Assembly (NCBI GenBank): GCA_902783705.1
Contig: CACZSA010000229.1
Location: 1-30,744, forward strand
Reading direction: 5' to 3'
DNA from: an uncultured Ruminococcus sp.
Lineage (GTDB): Bacteria; Bacillota; Clostridia; Oscillospirales; CAG-272
Length of the DNA stretch: 30,744 bases
Under the pieces are notes generated by a model that was not told the DNA's origin, ran no database searches, and worked only from the letters and a program-made list of their open reading frames with translations. Positions 14,651 to 21,786 of the stretch are shown in pieces (the first letter of the stretch is position 1; each line of letters starts with the position of its first letter). Both the position numbers and the translations under genes were made by a program.

Positions 14651-15162
14651 GTGTGAACGTGCGGGACCGGGGCGGCAGGATCGCTGCCCTGCAGAGGATG
14701 CTCCGGGAGATCGGGAGGCGGTGGGGCATGGCGTGTCTCTGCGTCCCGGTGACGGGGTGCTTCGACAGCCGGACGGAGGAGGCGGTCCGGGCGTTTCAGG
14801 AGCACGAATGCATGCCCGTGACGGGGATCTGCGACCGGGAGACGTGGGACTGCCTCGCGGACTGCTGCAGACAGGAGCGGGAGGCCTGCGCGCCGGTGAC
14901 GCTGAACATCCTGCCGCGGGACTGCGACTGGTGTCTCTCCCCGGGCGAGGAGGATGACGCGGTGTTTCTGCTTCAATATGTCCTGCGCGCGCTCGCGGGG
15001 GAATACGGATATGCGCCCGTGCCGATCGACGGGAGATACGGGGAGGCGACCGAGGCGGCGGTGAAGGCGTTCCAGCGGACAGTCGGCCTCCCGGCAAACG
15101 GACGCGCGGAGCGGGAGACCTGGCATGCCCTCGCCGACGCGTTCAACGCGCTGGAGATGTGA
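14647..15162 (+). CDS. Peptidoglycan-binding protein with two PG_binding_1 domains
   Basis: This 171-aa protein consists of two PG_binding_1 repeats. The first spans about 5-75 (GGRIAALQRMLREIG, then FDSRTEEAVRAFQEHECMPVTG) and the second about 95-165 (DAVFLLQYVLRALAGEYG, DGRYGEATEAAVKAFQ). It has no catalytic domain. Seven or more cysteines are concentrated between residues 30 and 100 (for example CLADCCRQE), which is unusual for this domain and could form disulfides in a spore coat. The ATG at 14647 overlaps the stop of the preceding gene by 4 bases. A hairpin follows 22 bases after the stop. Confidence 0.88.
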   Translation: MSVNVRDRGGRIAALQRMLREIGRRWGMACLCVPVTGCFDSRTEEAVRAFQEHECMPVTGICDRETWDCLADCCRQEREACAPVTLNILPRDCDWCLSPGEEDDAVFLLQYVLRALAGEYGYAPVPIDGRYGEATEAAVKAFQRTVGLPANGRAERETWHALADAFNALEM

Positions 15163-15184
15163 AGCGTTTTTTCCTATTATATAA

Positions 15185-15231
15185 GCACATCAGCCGGAGA
15201 GGGACTTGTGGCGCCTTCTCCGGCTTTGTGC
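15185..15231 (+). terminator. Hairpin ending the cortex-lytic-like operon
   Basis: The outer arms GCACA (15185-15189) and TGTGC (15227-15231) enclose a perfect 9-bp stem AGCCGGAGA (15192-15200) / TCTCCGGCT (15217-15225). There is no long T run behind it, so termination may be incomplete or helped by a factor. Confidence 0.6.
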
Positions 15232-15333
15232 TGTGCATGAAACTTGAGAAAAATATATGAAAAAACGTGATTTCGTGCGATTAAGAGAGAAAACAGGTGG
15301 TTATTTTGAAATTACAGCGTTTCCATAACGAAT

Positions 15334-15416
15334 TTTGACTTTCTTTGACTTTGACCTTTTCTGACCTTTGGGGTATAATAGAGACACGATGAAGGACAAA
15401 GAAAGTCAAAGTCAAA
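15334..15416 (+). promoter_or_regulatory. Three tandem CtsR operators
   Basis: The CtsR box is a tandem heptad RGTCAAA-NAN-RGTCAAA. It is seen here three times. On the complementary reading there is TTTGACT-TTC-TTTGACT (15334-15350) and TTTGACC-TTT-TCTGACC (15350-15366). On the forward strand there is GGACAAA-GAA-AGTCAAA (15394-15410), extended by a further AGTCAAA to 15416. The boxes cover the -35 and the start of the transcript, so CtsR bound here would block its own operon. Heat or misfolded protein would relieve this, as in other Firmicutes. Confidence 0.9.
15351..15379 (+). promoter_or_regulatory. Sigma-A promoter of the ctsR operon
   Basis: TTGACC (15351-15356) and a perfect TATAAT (15374-15379) are 17 bases apart. 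The -35 is embedded in the second CtsR box. Confidence 0.9.
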
Positions 15417-15463
15417 CTTCATCGGAACGATTCGGATACCAACCGGGAAAGGAGCCGATGCTC

Positions 15464-15922
15464 ATGGTCCTGTCCGATCACATCGCGTCTTTGATTGAAA
15501 AGATGCTTGAAGAGGGCGGCGGAAGCGCGGAGGTGAGGCGAAACGACCTCGCCCAGAAAATCGGCTGCGTTCCGTCCCAGATCAGTTATGTCATCACCTC
15601 GCGCTTTACCCCCGAAAGAGGGTACGTCATCGATTCGCGGCGTGGCGGCGGCGGATACATCCGCATCGTCCGCGTCCAGATGTCGAAGAGCGAGTACCTC
15701 ATGCACTTCTTCCAGGCCGTCGGCAAAACCGTGACCGAGGCCGAAGCCGCCGCGTACCTGCGGAATCTGTGGGAACACGGCGTGATGACCGAGCGGGAGG
15801 CCAAGCTCACCATGCAGACGCTCACCGCCGCCGCGCTCGACGAATGCCCGCCGGAGAAGCGGGACGCGCTGCGGGCGGACATCCTGCGGCACGCGCTCAT
15901 GTTTTACATGATGCAGAATTAA
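15464..15922 (+). CDS. ctsR: Transcriptional repressor CtsR
   Basis: This 152-aa protein is the usual length of CtsR, the class III heat-shock repressor of clp genes. It begins LSDHIASLIEKMLEE and has a winged helix-turn-helix (about 22-68) with AQKIGCVPSQISYVITSRF. The glycine-rich beta-wing RRGGGGYIRI (59-68) is the temperature-sensing element of the family. The C-terminal dimer domain (about 75-150) carries the McsB-recognition region in related proteins. ATG at 15464 is chosen because it lies 9 bases after AAAGGAG; ATG at 15458 is only 3 bases from it. An earlier in-frame ATG at 15389 lies inside the operator and has no ribosome site. It is the first gene of the ctsR-mcsA-mcsB-clpC order and is almost certainly autoregulated. 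Confidence 0.95.
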   Translation: MVLSDHIASLIEKMLEEGGGSAEVRRNDLAQKIGCVPSQISYVITSRFTPERGYVIDSRRGGGGYIRIVRVQMSKSEYLMHFFQAVGKTVTEAEAAAYLRNLWEHGVMTEREAKLTMQTLTAAALDECPPEKRDALRADILRHALMFYMMQN

Positions 15923-15954
15923 AACGGGAAATCAAGAATTCGGAGGATTTTGAT

Positions 15955-16572
15955 ATGCTCTGCGAAAAATGCAAGAAAAACGAAGCGACCTATTATTACC
16001 ACGAAAATGTCAACGGCCATGAGCGCACCTACCGTCTCTGCGACGACTGCGCCTCTTCCATGCAGGAGAAGGGCGAGCTGCCGGAGCTCGGCGCGGATAA
16101 GTTCTTCGAGGACTTCGATTCCGTCTTCGAGGATTCCTTCTTCGGCAATCCGTTCCGCTCCTTCGGGAACCTTCTGAACGGCTTCTTCGGCGGCGACCGT
16201 GCCCTCGCGTCCGGCGACCGCGGCAAGCGCGACGAGAAGACCTGCCCCGGATGCGGCACGACCCTGCGCGAATTTGCCCAGCGCGGCGCGGGATGCCCGA
16301 AGTGCTACGAGACCTTCGAGGCAGAGCTTGCCCCGACCGTCAGCCGCGCGCACGGAGGCACCGAACACACGGGCCGCGTCCCTATGAAGTACCGCGACCG
16401 GATCGAGCGCAAGCACAGGATCGAAGCGCTCGAAGCGGAACGCGCGGAAGCCGTGAAGAACGAGAATTACGAGCGCGCCGCCGAGATCCGCGACGAACTG
16501 AAGGCCCTCCGCGAGGAAAACGCCGCCGCCCTGAAAGCGGACGCGAAACCGGCAGACGGACAGGCGGAATGA
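15955..16572 (+). CDS. mcsA: McsA, zinc-binding activator of McsB
   Basis: This 205-aa protein has two four-cysteine zinc modules: C3, C6, C29, C32 and C97, C100, C114, C117. Between them is a Phe/Gly/Asp-rich linker (about 50-82, FFEDFDSVFEDSFFGNPF). The C-terminus has a UVR-type helical hairpin (about 150-190) with EALEAERAEAVKNENYERAAEIRDEL-like heptads. In Bacillus, McsA binds and activates the arginine kinase McsB and modulates CtsR and ClpC. GGAGGAT lies 7 bases before the ATG at 15955, and the gene follows ctsR by 32 bases. It is slightly longer than the Bacillus protein because of an acidic/Ala tail. The zinc sites look intact although the partner McsB is divergent. Confidence 0.93.
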   Translation: MLCEKCKKNEATYYYHENVNGHERTYRLCDDCASSMQEKGELPELGADKFFEDFDSVFEDSFFGNPFRSFGNLLNGFFGGDRALASGDRGKRDEKTCPGCGTTLREFAQRGAGCPKCYETFEAELAPTVSRAHGGTEHTGRVPMKYRDRIERKHRIEALEAERAEAVKNENYERAAEIRDELKALREENAAALKADAKPADGQAE

Positions 16573-16612
16573 ACGCGACACCAGAATTTTGAAAGATAAG
16601 GAGACGCAAATC

Positions 16613-17623
16613 ATGTGGTATATGACCGAAGGCAAGGACAGCGACGTCGTTCTGAATTCCCGCGTCGCGCTTCACAGAAATCTTGAGGATTATCCCTTTT
16701 CCGATAAAATGACCGACGAGCAGGCCGCCGCGATGGTCGAGGCCGTCAAAGCCGTCTACGCGGACGAAGAGGACTGGACGGCGACCGATCTCGCGGCAAT
16801 GAGCGAGGAAGAGCGCAGGGCGACCGCGGAACAGCACGTCATCTCCCGCTCTCTCGCCGAGAAGAAGGGTCCGGCGCTTCTTTTGCAGAACGCGGACCAG
16901 TCGCTCACCGTCGCGGTGGGCGGCGAGGATCACGTGACGATCACGGCGGTGGTCGCGGGAAACGATCTCTCCGCCGCGCTTACGAAGGCCTTTGAAGCCG
17001 AAGCGAAGCTCGACGCCGAGCTGCCGATCGCGTTCACCGAGAAATTCGGCTATGTCACGCACGATCCGTCCGAAATGGGTACCGGCATGAAGGCCTCCGT
17101 CACCGCGCATCTCCCGGCAGCGGCGGACACGGGCTGGATCGCCAGAGTCGCCTTCCGTATGTCCCGCGAGGGAATTTCGCTCCGTTCGATGGATGTCGGC
17201 GCGTATTCCACGGGCGTTTACCTGATCTCGAACCGCGAGACCATGGGCCAGACCGAGGAGGAGACTGTCCGCGCCGTCACGGAAGCGGCTGACCGCCTCG
17301 TTTCAAAGGAACGCGAGCTCCGGGACGGCATCGGCGACGAGCGCAAAGGGAACCTCGCCGAGCAGGTCCGCCGGAACTACGGCATGCTCATGTACACAAG
17401 GAACCTCGGCGCGTCGGAGCTCGTCTCCATGTATTCCGCGATGCGTATGGCGGCGGGGATGAAGCTCGTCGATCTGCCGACGCATCTCGTGGACGAGGCG
17501 ATGTTCACCTGCCTGCCGCACACCCTCGCGGCGGCGGAACACCTCGACCCGAAGGAATCCCTCGGCGAACGCAGAGCCGCGAAGGCCCGTGCGATCCTCG
17601 AGACGGCGCCGATGCACCTCTGA
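16613..17623 (+). CDS. mcsB: McsB-type protein arginine kinase homologue, divergent active site
   Basis: This 336-aa phosphagen-kinase-fold protein sits in the McsB position. Family landmarks are SDVVLNSRVALHRNL (10-24), GGEDHVTI (103-110), MGTGMKASVTAHLP (155-168), YLISNRETMGQTEEE (203-217) and a late helix region with VRRNYGMLMYTR. McsB phosphorylates arginines on CtsR and other proteins and tags them for ClpCP. Several residues normal for catalysis or ATP binding are changed. S-R-V-R is S-R-V-A (A19), NEEDHxR is GGEDHVT (G104, T109), the conserved CPTN is DPSE (151-154), and GTGxR has K160. The catalytic-type Glu (E105), D106 and H107 remain. The RDxxRA-like C-terminal motif is RRAAKA (320-325). 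ATG 16613 follows AAGGAG. It may be a weak kinase or a pseudokinase scaffold; no biochemical claim is possible from sequence. Confidence 0.88.
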   Translation: MWYMTEGKDSDVVLNSRVALHRNLEDYPFSDKMTDEQAAAMVEAVKAVYADEEDWTATDLAAMSEEERRATAEQHVISRSLAEKKGPALLLQNADQSLTVAVGGEDHVTITAVVAGNDLSAALTKAFEAEAKLDAELPIAFTEKFGYVTHDPSEMGTGMKASVTAHLPAAADTGWIARVAFRMSREGISLRSMDVGAYSTGVYLISNRETMGQTEEETVRAVTEAADRLVSKERELRDGIGDERKGNLAEQVRRNYGMLMYTRNLGASELVSMYSAMRMAAGMKLVDLPTHLVDEAMFTCLPHTLAAAEHLDPKESLGERRAAKARAILETAPMHL

Positions 17624-17641
17624 TCGGCAAAAACTGAATAA

Positions 17642-17711
17642 CCCGGCGGGAATCCTGCTATACTGAAGGTGACCCGCCGAAGCCGGGAGAACAAGACTTC
17701 CGGCTTTTTTC
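17642..17711 (+). terminator. Terminator with competing stems between mcsB and clpC
   Basis: The terminator stem pairs AAGCCGGGA (17680-17688) with TTCCGGCTT (17698-17706) and runs into six T. Upstream CGGCGGG (17644-17650) can pair with CCCGCCG (17673-17679). Alternatively CCCGGC (17642-17647) can pair with GCCGGG (17682-17687), which would destroy the terminator stem. This is an attenuator-like layout that could tune read-through into clpC. A TATACT hexamer at 17659-17664 lies in the loop and might be a promoter, but no good -35 is seen. Confidence 0.6.
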
Positions 17712-17756
17712 TTCTTTCCTTATTCTATTCCTTATACTAAACACAAGGAGTCATCC

Positions 17757-20186
17757 ATGACCATCGGCTTTACTAAAAAAGCGCAGAACGCGCTCAACCG
17801 CGCCCTGTATTTCGCCTCGGAGATGGGGCACGCGTCCGTCGGGAGCGAACACCTTCTGCTGGGTCTTCTGGCGGAGCGGGACGGGATCGCCGCGCGCGTC
17901 CTCGAGGAACAGAGCGTCACCTACGACAAGGTCCGCCGCCGGATCGGGGAGACTGTCGGCTTCGGCGAGCCCACCGAACTCTCCCCCGGCGACATCACCC
18001 CGCGCGTGAAGCGGATCATCGAGGCGTCCGCGTCCATCGCCGTCGGGATGGGCCACGGCTATATCGGGACCGAACACCTTCTGCTCGCCGCGATGGACGA
18101 GGAGGAGTGCTACGCCGCGCGTCTGGTGCGGGAAGCGGGCTCCTCGCCGTCCGACGTCAAGCGCGGGATCCTCTCGACCCTCGGCGCAGGCGCGGAGAGG
18201 GCGAAGGGCGGCGCGAAGAATCCCAACGGCCTCGGCGAGACCCTTTCGCAGTACGGCGTCGATCTGTGCGAACGCGCGCGGGAAGGGAAGCTCGACCCGA
18301 TCATCGGGCGCGAGGAGGAGACGGCGCGGCTCGTGCAGATCCTCTCCCGGCGCACGAAGAACAATCCCTGCCTGATCGGCGAGCCGGGCGTCGGCAAGAC
18401 CGCGGTCGTCGAGGGGCTGGCTCAGCGCATCGCCGAGGACACGGTTCCGGAGACCCTCGCCGGACGCCGCATCGTGACGCTCGATCTCTCCGCCATGATC
18501 GCCGGAGCGAAATACCGCGGGGAATTTGAGGAGCGCATGAAGAACGTCCTCGCCGAGGTGAAGAAGAATCCCTCCGTGATCCTCTTCATCGACGAGATCC
18601 ATACGATCATCGGCGCGGGAGGCGCGGAGGGGGCTGTGGACGCCGCGAACATCCTCAAGCCCGCGCTGGCCCGGGGCGAGATCCAGGTGATCGGCGCGAC
18701 GACCATCGACGAGTACCGGCGGCACATCGAACGGGACGCCGCGCTCGAACGCCGCTTCCAGTCCGTGACGGTCGGAGAGCCCACGCCCGAGGAGGCGGAG
18801 CGGATCCTCTTCGGCCTGCGGGACAAATACGAGGCGCATCACAAGCTGAAAATCACCGACGAGGCGGTCCGGGCGGCGGTCGCGCTGTCCGTGCGCTACA
18901 TCGGGGACCGCTATCTCCCCGACAAGGCCATCGACCTCGTGGACGAGGCGGCGAGCAAGAAGCGGATCGCCGGCTTCACCCCGCCGCCGGACGTGAAGGA
19001 ACTTGAGGAGAAGCTCCGGCACGTGACGGCGGAGAAGGAGGAGGCGATCCTCGGCGAGGATTACGAGGGCGCGGCGCATCTGCGGGACGAGGAAAAACGC
19101 CTCTCCGACGAGCTCGAAGCGCACAAAGCCGCTCCGCGTCAGACCGAGGTCGGGGCGGTGGATGCGGACGATATCGCCGAAATCGTGACCGAATGGACGC
19201 ACATCCCGGTGAAGCGGCTGGCGGAGGAGGAATCCGAGCGGCTTCTGCATCTCGACCGGATCCTCAAGGCCCGGATCATCGGGCAGGACAACGCGGTCGA
19301 CGCCGTAGCCCGGGCCATCCGCCGGGGACGCATGGGACTGAAGGATCCGCGCCGCCCGACGGGCTCCTTCCTCTTCCTCGGTCCGACCGGGGTGGGGAAG
19401 ACCGAACTCTCGAAGGCTCTCGCGGACGTGATGTTCGGCGACGCCTCCGCGATGATCCGGGTCGATATGTCGGAATACATGGAGAAGCACAGCGTCTCGA
19501 AGATGATCGGCTCGCCGCCCGGATACGTCGGGTATGACGACGGCGGTCAGCTCACGGAACGCGTGCGCCGCCAGCCGTATTCCGTCGTCCTCTTTGACGA
19601 GATCGAAAAGGCGCATCCGGATGTCTTCAATATTCTATTGCAGATCCTCGAGGACGGCTGCCTGACCGATTCGCGCGGACGGCACGTGGATTTCCGTAAT
19701 ACCGTCGTCATCATGACCTCGAACGTCGGCGCGCAGGGGATCACGGAGCCGAAACGACTCGGCTTTGTCGACAGCAAAAATGCGGAGGAGGAGAACGCGA
19801 AGATGCGCGCGGGCGTGACGGAGGCCCTGAAACGCACATTCCGCCCGGAATTCCTCAACCGCGTCGACGAGGTGATCGTCTTCAACAAGCTGACCGACCG
19901 GGATATCGCGAAGATCGCCTCCCTGATGCTCGACGAGGTCCGCGCGCGGATCGAAGGGCTCGGGATCTCGGTGGAGTTCGGCGACGACGTGATCGAGAGC
20001 CTCGCGCGGGAGGGCTTTGATCCCATCTACGGCGCGCGTCCCCTCCGAAGGGCGATCACGCGGCGGATCGAGGACAGCTTCTCCGAGGCGATGCTCGGCG
20101 GCGAGGTGTCCTCCGGCGACCGGGTCCGCGCCGTTCTCGGAGACGGGGGCGGGATCGCCTACGAGCGCGTCGGAGATAGCGCATGA
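17757..20186 (+). CDS. clpC: ATP-dependent Clp protease ATP-binding subunit ClpC
   Basis: This 809-aa protein has the complete ClpC layout. Two Clp N-terminal repeats come first (about 1-145, each with GSEHLLLGLL or GTEHLLLAAM). The first AAA+ module has Walker A GEPGVGKT (208-215) and Walker B FIDEIH (D279, E280). A UVR-like middle region (about 410-455, EEAILGEDYEGAAHLRDEE) follows. The second AAA+ module has Walker A GPTGVGKT (542-549) and VLFDEIEKAHPD. It unfolds substrates for ClpP and, with McsB, degrades arginine-phosphorylated proteins. AAGGAG (17745-17750) precedes the ATG. It lies behind a terminator/attenuator rather than directly after mcsB. No separate strong promoter or CtsR box is visible between mcsB and clpC, so supply by read-through is likely. 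Length and motifs are normal. Confidence 0.97.
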   Translation: MTIGFTKKAQNALNRALYFASEMGHASVGSEHLLLGLLAERDGIAARVLEEQSVTYDKVRRRIGETVGFGEPTELSPGDITPRVKRIIEASASIAVGMGHGYIGTEHLLLAAMDEEECYAARLVREAGSSPSDVKRGILSTLGAGAERAKGGAKNPNGLGETLSQYGVDLCERAREGKLDPIIGREEETARLVQILSRRTKNNPCLIGEPGVGKTAVVEGLAQRIAEDTVPETLAGRRIVTLDLSAMIAGAKYRGEFEERMKNVLAEVKKNPSVILFIDEIHTIIGAGGAEGAVDAANILKPALARGEIQVIGATTIDEYRRHIERDAALERRFQSVTVGEPTPEEAERILFGLRDKYEAHHKLKITDEAVRAAVALSVRYIGDRYLPDKAIDLVDEAASKKRIAGFTPPPDVKELEEKLRHVTAEKEEAILGEDYEGAAHLRDEEKRLSDELEAHKAAPRQTEVGAVDADDIAEIVTEWTHIPVKRLAEEESERLLHLDRILKARIIGQDNAVDAVARAIRRGRMGLKDPRRPTGSFLFLGPTGVGKTELSKALADVMFGDASAMIRVDMSEYMEKHSVSKMIGSPPGYVGYDDGGQLTERVRRQPYSVVLFDEIEKAHPDVFNILLQILEDGCLTDSRGRHVDFRNTVVIMTSNVGAQGITEPKRLGFVDSKNAEEENAKMRAGVTEALKRTFRPEFLNRVDEVIVFNKLTDRDIAKIASLMLDEVRARIEGLGISVEFGDDVIESLAREGFDPIYGARPLRRAITRRIEDSFSEAMLGGEVSSGDRVRAVLGDGGGIAYERVGDSA

Positions 20187-20194
20187 CGGAAAAA

Positions 20195-20234
20195 GGGCTG
20201 TCGCAGAAAAATGCGGCAGCCCGGTTTTTGTTTT
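20195..20234. terminator. Bidirectional terminator between clpC and the transporter
   Basis: GGGCTGTCGCA (20195-20205) pairs with TGCGGCAGCCC (20212-20222) over 11 bp with one G-T pair. T tracts flank both sides. It serves clpC (+) and the transporter gene (-), which ends at 20242. Confidence 0.9.
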
Positions 20235-20241
20235 GAACGGA

Positions 20242-21594
20242 TTATTTGTTGAGGATCTTCGCATAGATCTTCTTTTCGTTGTAGAAGAAGAACAGCACGC
20301 CGCCGAGGAGGCAGACGCACGCCGCCGCGATCGCGGTGATCCGGTAGCCGAGACCGCCGGTCCCGATCGTCGCGAACGCCGTCACCATCAGCATGGCGAT
20401 CGACTGACCGAGTTTGAAGGCGAAGGTGCGCGCGGCGTAGAACATGCCGGAGCGGTTTTCCTTCGTCTCGAGGGCGTCGCATTCCGCGATATCCGCCACC
20501 ACGGCCTGCGGCAGGATCCCGAAGATCGCCATCGCCGGAGAAGCGAGCGCGCAGAGGATGTAGCCCTGAGCCGCCGGCGGGATCGGGAGATTCGGTCCGA
20601 ACGCCGCCGTATAGAGGAAGCTCACGGTGAAGACGACGAACGCGAAGAGGATGAGCTTGCGTTTGCCGAACTTCGGCGTCAGCTTGTTGACCGGGATATA
20701 GAACACCACGGAGAGGGCGGTCATCAGTACGAAATACACCGTCGACATGCTCTCGTCGAGGCCGAGCAGGGTCGTGACAAAGAAGGGCAGGGCGGTCTGG
20801 AACATCGTGATGCCGAGGAAGTAGGAGATATCGGACGCCACAAAGACGCGGAAATCGTGATTTCTGAACGTCGCGCCGAGGGAGTGGAGCGCGGTGCCCT
20901 CGGAGGGCTTGGCGTCGACGTAGTCCTTTTCACGGATCGTGAAGACCGGGACGAACATGCACACGAGGCCGATGAGGCTCATGATCGTGAAGGTCACGCG
21001 GATCGCGGTGACGCGGGGGAGGAAGCCCTCGAACATGCCCCAGACGACGGGCGCGACGTAGGCCACCGCCATGCCGGCGATGTAGGTGAAGGAGATCGCC
21101 GTGGAGATCAGCATGCGGGTGTCCTGATCCGCGCCGAGCTCAGGGATCAGGGCGTTATACGGCGTGCAGTACATCGTCATGAAGAGGTAGAAGAGCGTGA
21201 TCATGACGAAGAGAAACACGGCGTTGACCCAGCTCGTCCCGTTCACCGGGGACCAGAAGGTCAGGATGCAGGTGAGGGCAAAGGGGATCGCGGCGGCCCG
21301 CATGAAGGGGATCCGGCGTCCGTCTTTCGACTTGCACTTGTCGGAGGAGGAGGCGACGAGCGGGTCGGTGATCGCGTCGAAGACCCGTCCGAACGCGGTG
21401 ATCGCGCCGAGCACGGTGAGAATGCCGAGGATGACGCGGCCCTGCGGGATGAAGAGGGTCTGCCCGTCTGCGATGGCGCTGTCGTCCGGCTGGTAGTAGT
21501 TCACAAGCCAGCTCGAGATCAGTGCGGCAAGCACCGACCACCCGAACTGACCGACGGCAAAGCACCATACCTTGCCCTTGGAGAGTTTTTTCAT
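20242..21594 (-). CDS. GPH-family (MFS) sugar transporter
   Basis: This 450-aa protein has about 12 hydrophobic spans and the glycoside-pentoside-hexuronide:cation symporter signature: FGRVFDAITDPLVASSSDKCKSKDGRRIP (68-96, quoted here only by its key residues D73, D77, D85 and R93-R94). Other GPH-like segments are TPYNALIPELGAD and LPFFVTTLLGLDES. Proteins of this group take up disaccharides, glucuronides or pentosides with H+ or Na+. Substrate is not readable. The C-terminus is KKIYAKILNK. The gene is divergent from a GH106-like glycosidase gene with back-to-back promoters, so the two probably handle the same glycan product. The ribosome site is modest (AAAGGATTG). A shared terminator with clpC follows. 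Confidence 0.9.
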   Translation of the reverse strand: MKKLSKGKVWCFAVGQFGWSVLAALISSWLVNYYQPDDSAIADGQTLFIPQGRVILGILTVLGAITAFGRVFDAITDPLVASSSDKCKSKDGRRIPFMRAAAIPFALTCILTFWSPVNGTSWVNAVFLFVMITLFYLFMTMYCTPYNALIPELGADQDTRMLISTAISFTYIAGMAVAYVAPVVWGMFEGFLPRVTAIRVTFTIMSLIGLVCMFVPVFTIREKDYVDAKPSEGTALHSLGATFRNHDFRVFVASDISYFLGITMFQTALPFFVTTLLGLDESMSTVYFVLMTALSVVFYIPVNKLTPKFGKRKLILFAFVVFTVSFLYTAAFGPNLPIPPAAQGYILCALASPAMAIFGILPQAVVADIAECDALETKENRSGMFYAARTFAFKLGQSIAMLMVTAFATIGTGGLGYRITAIAAACVCLLGGVLFFFYNEKKIYAKILNK

Positions 21595-21626
21595 GATGTC
21601 AATCCTTTCGATGATAATGTATATCC

Positions 21627-21655
21627 ATTATAGCGGATTTCATCTGAAATGTCAA
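21627..21655 (-). promoter_or_regulatory. Consensus sigma-A promoter of the transporter gene
   Basis: On the minus strand a perfect TTGACA (21655-21650) and a perfect TATAAT (21632-21627) are separated by 17 bases, about 35 bases before the ATG. Confidence 0.9.
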
Positions 21656-21716
21656 TGCGCCGCACGAAAAGGAACGGGATTTTTCGGCGGAGGTGCGGCA
21701 TCTTTCTCCCATTTCC

Positions 21717-21745
21717 TTGCAATTTCCGCCGGGATGGGGTATAAT
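21717..21745 (+). promoter_or_regulatory. Sigma-A promoter of the GH106-like gene
   Basis: TTGCAA (21717-21722), a 17-base spacer and a perfect TATAAT (21740-21745) lie about 40 bases before the ATG. The promoter is divergent from that of the transporter. Confidence 0.85.
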
Positions 21746-21786
21746 AGAAGAAAATCCGCAGAATACAGACCGAAGAGGAGTCTTTT

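Noticed and set aside
16066..16073. GAGAAGGG octamer like the SpoIIIE/FtsK recognition sequence
   Set aside because: One copy inside mcsA is about what chance gives in a window of this size on two strands, so it is not evidence for a loading site.
17733..17738. TATACT as a clpC -10 box
   Set aside because: Transcription from it would begin at the ribosome site of clpC, and there is no -35 hexamer in the T-rich stretch before it.
17751..19616. 621-aa open frame antisense to clpC
   Set aside because: ClpC on the plus strand is unmistakable, and the antisense frame is typical of high-GC third-position bias.
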